The translations under genes and the position numbers were made by a program. The notes below the pieces were generated by a model. That model was not told the DNA's origin and ran no database searches. It saw nothing but the letters and a program-made list of their open reading frames with translations. A DNA stretch of 50,560 bases from Gammaproteobacteria bacterium (GTDB lineage: Bacteria > Pseudomonadota > Gammaproteobacteria > Steroidobacterales > Steroidobacteraceae): contig VBNH01000050.1 of NCBI GenBank assembly GCA_005878095.1, forward strand, positions 1-50,560, written 5' to 3'. This document shows positions 48,591-50,560 of the stretch, in pieces (within the stretch, counting starts at the first letter, position 1; every line of letters starts with the position of its first letter).

Positions 48591-50216
48591 ATGATAGCCA
48601 CGCCGAACGTTTCTTCGGTGCGTGCCAGCGCCGAAGCAAGGCATACCGAGGGACCGGCGGCCAACGCCGGCCCGTTCGTCCTCAACCTCTGCTCATCGAC
48701 GACGCCGATGGCGCTGGCGCAGACGGATCTGCCGGAGCTCAAGCGCTTCACGTTCTTCGTCAGCCGGCGCTTCGAGGAAGGGCGGGAGCGCTTTCGTCTG
48801 CACATGGGCTATTTCGCCACGCTGGCCGAGGCCGAGGAGTGGCTGAGCGTCGTGCGCGAGATCTACCCGGGCGCCTGGGCCGGAGAGGCCCCGGGCCGCA
48901 AGCTGCGCGAGCGAGCCACGGCTGCGGCCGCCGCTCAGGCCCGGCATGCCGCGGGACCTCTGCCGCGGGTCACGCCCGCTCCGTCGCGCGCCCCCGCGGC
49001 GCCGGCCGCCGCGCAGCACCCCTTTCGCGTGCCCGTCGTCCACGCCGCTCCGCCCGCGGCGTGGCGCGCCGCCGCGGCGCCGGTGGTGGCTGCGCCTGTT
49101 GCCCGGCCCGCCGCGCCCCGGGCCATGACGCCCGCCCCGGCGCCCAGACCTGCTGCCCGGCGTGCGCCCGCGCCCGCGCCGGCGCGCCCGGCTGCGGCGA
49201 GTTCCGCCGCGCCACCCGCCGCGCGCGCCTCAGGCCGCAGCCTGAAACCGGCGTTCGCAGACTCGAACGTGCGCGAGGTGCTCGCGGCGCTCGGCGATGC
49301 CAGCGCCACCGGCGAGACGCGCGTGATGCATGCGCCGCCGCCGCCGCGCGCGACGCCGCCCGAGATCACGCTCTCCGACACCCAAGTGTTGAAGATGCTC
49401 GAGACTCGCCGCCCCGAGGGCGGCGAGCCGCCGCCCGCCGAGGGCGCGCATGGCAGCATTCCGATGCTCAAGCCCGACGATACCGGGACGCGCCGGTCGC
49501 TCAGGGAGGCCGTGGTCAACAACGCGCCGGTGTCCTTTGCGGTGCAGCTGCAATGGTCGGTGCAGCCGGCCGAGCTCGACAAGGTGCCTGCGCTGGCCAT
49601 CTTCAGCGCCTACACCCTGTATACCGTCGAGGGCAGCCGCGACGGGCGCAAGTGGTATGGGCTGCGTCTCGGCTTCTTCAGCGACGCCATCTCCGCCAAG
49701 CAGGTCGCCCACTACGTGCGCTCGGAGTTCGCCTCGGTCGCCGTGGTGCCGGTGAGTCCCCAGGAGAAGACGCGCGCGACGGATCAGGACGCGAAGGCCG
49801 CGGCGCGGGCGGTTCCGGTCGCGACCCGCCCGCGTCCCGCGGAGGAGTTCAAGCTCATCGAGGACGAGTCGGCGAACGTCGCGGTGGCGGCGCTGCTGCA
49901 GGCCAAGCGGCAGGCGGCAGGCAACCCGGGGGCTGCGCCCTCGACCGGGCCGACGCTGAAGGTGGCGGCGGGCCGCAGCGTGCGCCAACCCGCCAGGGGT
50001 CGCCCTCGCGGCAAGGTGGGTGCGCGCGAGCGCCGTGGCTCGCAGACTCTCGAGGAGACGCTGGAGATTCTCGGCGCGAGTCAGCTCTCGATCGATAACG
50101 GCACCGGCGAGACCCTCAACGACACCGGGGTGCGTCACCTGCGCGTGGAAGTGCAGAAGAATTCGCCGTTCACGCGCCTCCTCGAGCGCCTCAGCGAGCG
50201 GATGAAGAAGCTGTAG
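48591..50216 (+). CDS. SPOR-like domain protein with long Pro/Ala-rich linker, c-di-GMP riboswitch-controlled
   Basis: 541 residues from the ATG at 48591, which has GGGGAAG 7 nt upstream; the GTG at 48567 lacks this. An N-terminal module (PELKRFTFFVSRRFEEGRERFRLHMGYFATLAEAEEWLSVVREIYPGAWAG) and a later one (LDKVPALAIFSAYTLYTVEGSRDGRKWYGLRLGFFSDAISAKQVAHYVRSEFASVAVVPV) are both SPOR-like in pattern. They are separated by a roughly 150-residue Ala/Pro/Arg-rich linker. The C-terminus SQTLEETLEILGASQLSIDNGTG and MKKL looks helical. No signal peptide or TM is evident. Function unknown; second-messenger control suggests surface attachment, motility or envelope biogenesis. Confidence 0.85.
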   Translation: MIATPNVSSVRASAEARHTEGPAANAGPFVLNLCSSTTPMALAQTDLPELKRFTFFVSRRFEEGRERFRLHMGYFATLAEAEEWLSVVREIYPGAWAGEAPGRKLRERATAAAAAQARHAAGPLPRVTPAPSRAPAAPAAAQHPFRVPVVHAAPPAAWRAAAAPVVAAPVARPAAPRAMTPAPAPRPAARRAPAPAPARPAAASSAAPPAARASGRSLKPAFADSNVREVLAALGDASATGETRVMHAPPPPRATPPEITLSDTQVLKMLETRRPEGGEPPPAEGAHGSIPMLKPDDTGTRRSLREAVVNNAPVSFAVQLQWSVQPAELDKVPALAIFSAYTLYTVEGSRDGRKWYGLRLGFFSDAISAKQVAHYVRSEFASVAVVPVSPQEKTRATDQDAKAAARAVPVATRPRPAEEFKLIEDESANVAVAALLQAKRQAAGNPGAAPSTGPTLKVAAGRSVRQPARGRPRGKVGARERRGSQTLEETLEILGASQLSIDNGTGETLNDTGVRHLRVEVQKNSPFTRLLERLSERMKKL

Positions 50217-50560
50217 TCTCGGCGGCGTCGAACTCCGCCAGCATCCAGCGCCGGTAAGCGTCCAGGCTGGGCTCGCGGCCGAGGAAGTCGCGTACCAGCT
50301 GCGCGGCGGGCCTGGTGGAGCCGGGCTCCAGCACCGCCTGCCGGTAGCGCATACCCGCCGCACCGCGCAACAGGTTGTGCGGATCGAACTGCGCGAAGAA
50401 GTCGAGCGCGATCACCTTGTCGAGCACGTAGGTGTAGTAGTTCGAGCTGTAGCCGTTCAGGTGCGTGAAGCTCGCCCAGAAGTGATCGCCCGGCACGAAC
50501 GCGCTGGTGTTGAAGCGCTCGAAGTCGCGCCGGTAGACCGCGTCGAAGTCCAGCGTCGCC
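50191..50560 (-). CDS. M3-family oligopeptidase, partial (C-terminus only)
   Basis: The minus strand reads from the window edge to a TGA at 50191-50193, about 122 residues. The segment FERFNTSAFVPGDHFWASFTHL, then YSSNYYTYVLDKVIALDFFAQF and GMRYRQAVLEPGSTRPAAQLVRDFLGREPSLDAYRRWM, is the conserved C-terminus of thimet-oligopeptidase/Dcp/OpdA zinc peptidases; the HExxH site lies outside the window. These cytoplasmic enzymes degrade short peptides. It converges with the SPOR-like gene and overlaps its 3' end by 26 nt. Confidence 0.9.
   Translation of the reverse strand, partial: ATLDFDAVYRRDFERFNTSAFVPGDHFWASFTHLNGYSSNYYTYVLDKVIALDFFAQFDPHNLLRGAAGMRYRQAVLEPGSTRPAAQLVRDFLGREPSLDAYRRWMLAEFDAAETTASSSAR

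Overview
High-GC bacterial chromosome (most coding frames run near 70% GC by eye), densely packed. Gene content points to a gammaproteobacterium with a lifestyle like Nevskiales/Steroidobacterales or Xanthomonadales relatives: FlhC- and FlhD-like proteins, a PA0069-type radical SAM gene behind a CTGT-N8-ACAG LexA box, a GH17-GT2 glucan synthase, BtuB behind a cobalamin riboswitch, and a c-di-GMP-I riboswitch. The taxon is inferred from gene families only.

Layout. 1-5.9 kb: an NRDE/TANGO2 gene (cut by the window edge) and nudC, a divergent FlhC-like/FlhD-like regulator pair around a 10-bp palindrome, a CsgG-like secreted protein, and two tandem plant-type asparaginases (one exported, one not). 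5.9-7.15 kb: a stand-alone tnpB with an end hairpin, wedged against the pyc start codon. 7.1-16 kb: central metabolism, with pyruvate carboxylase, a ferredoxin-reductase-type flavoprotein, a PII gene behind a sigma-54 promoter, a quinone reductase, divergent acetolactate synthase subunits and glyoxalase I. 16-27.7 kb: membrane glucan synthase, EamA permease, double-VOC protein with a histone-like tail, an MDR reductase with a small lipoprotein, a hydrolase lacking its serine, a coiled-coil/FHA protein, threonine deaminase and an AI-2E-family permease. 27.9-31.1 kb: B12 riboswitch, btuB, a DUF4870 protein and three decayed gene fragments.

31.1-33.25 kb: a LexA box lies directly in front of a radical SAM gene interrupted by a full LAGLIDADG intein. 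The intein sits immediately before the third cysteine of the 4Fe-4S motif, so the enzyme cannot form its cluster until the intein splices out. 33.3-45.6 kb: ten tightly spaced co-directional genes form the most unusual block. They encode three lipoproteins, a transmembrane Ser/Thr kinase with TPR-like repeats, an FHA-TM-PEGA-FGE-like protein, a small exported protein, an actin-like/FHA fusion, twin membrane-anchored vWA proteins and a fourth lipoprotein. It resembles the logic of the T6SS threonine-phosphorylation pathway, but no T6SS gene and no phosphatase are visible. I propose it as a candidate undescribed envelope phospho-signalling or assembly system.

45.6-50.6 kb: a TPR/TonB-C-like exported protein, an NAD(P)-binding reductase, an NlpC/P60 lipoprotein, a c-di-GMP-I riboswitch in front of a SPOR-like protein, and the 3' end of an M3 oligopeptidase gene.
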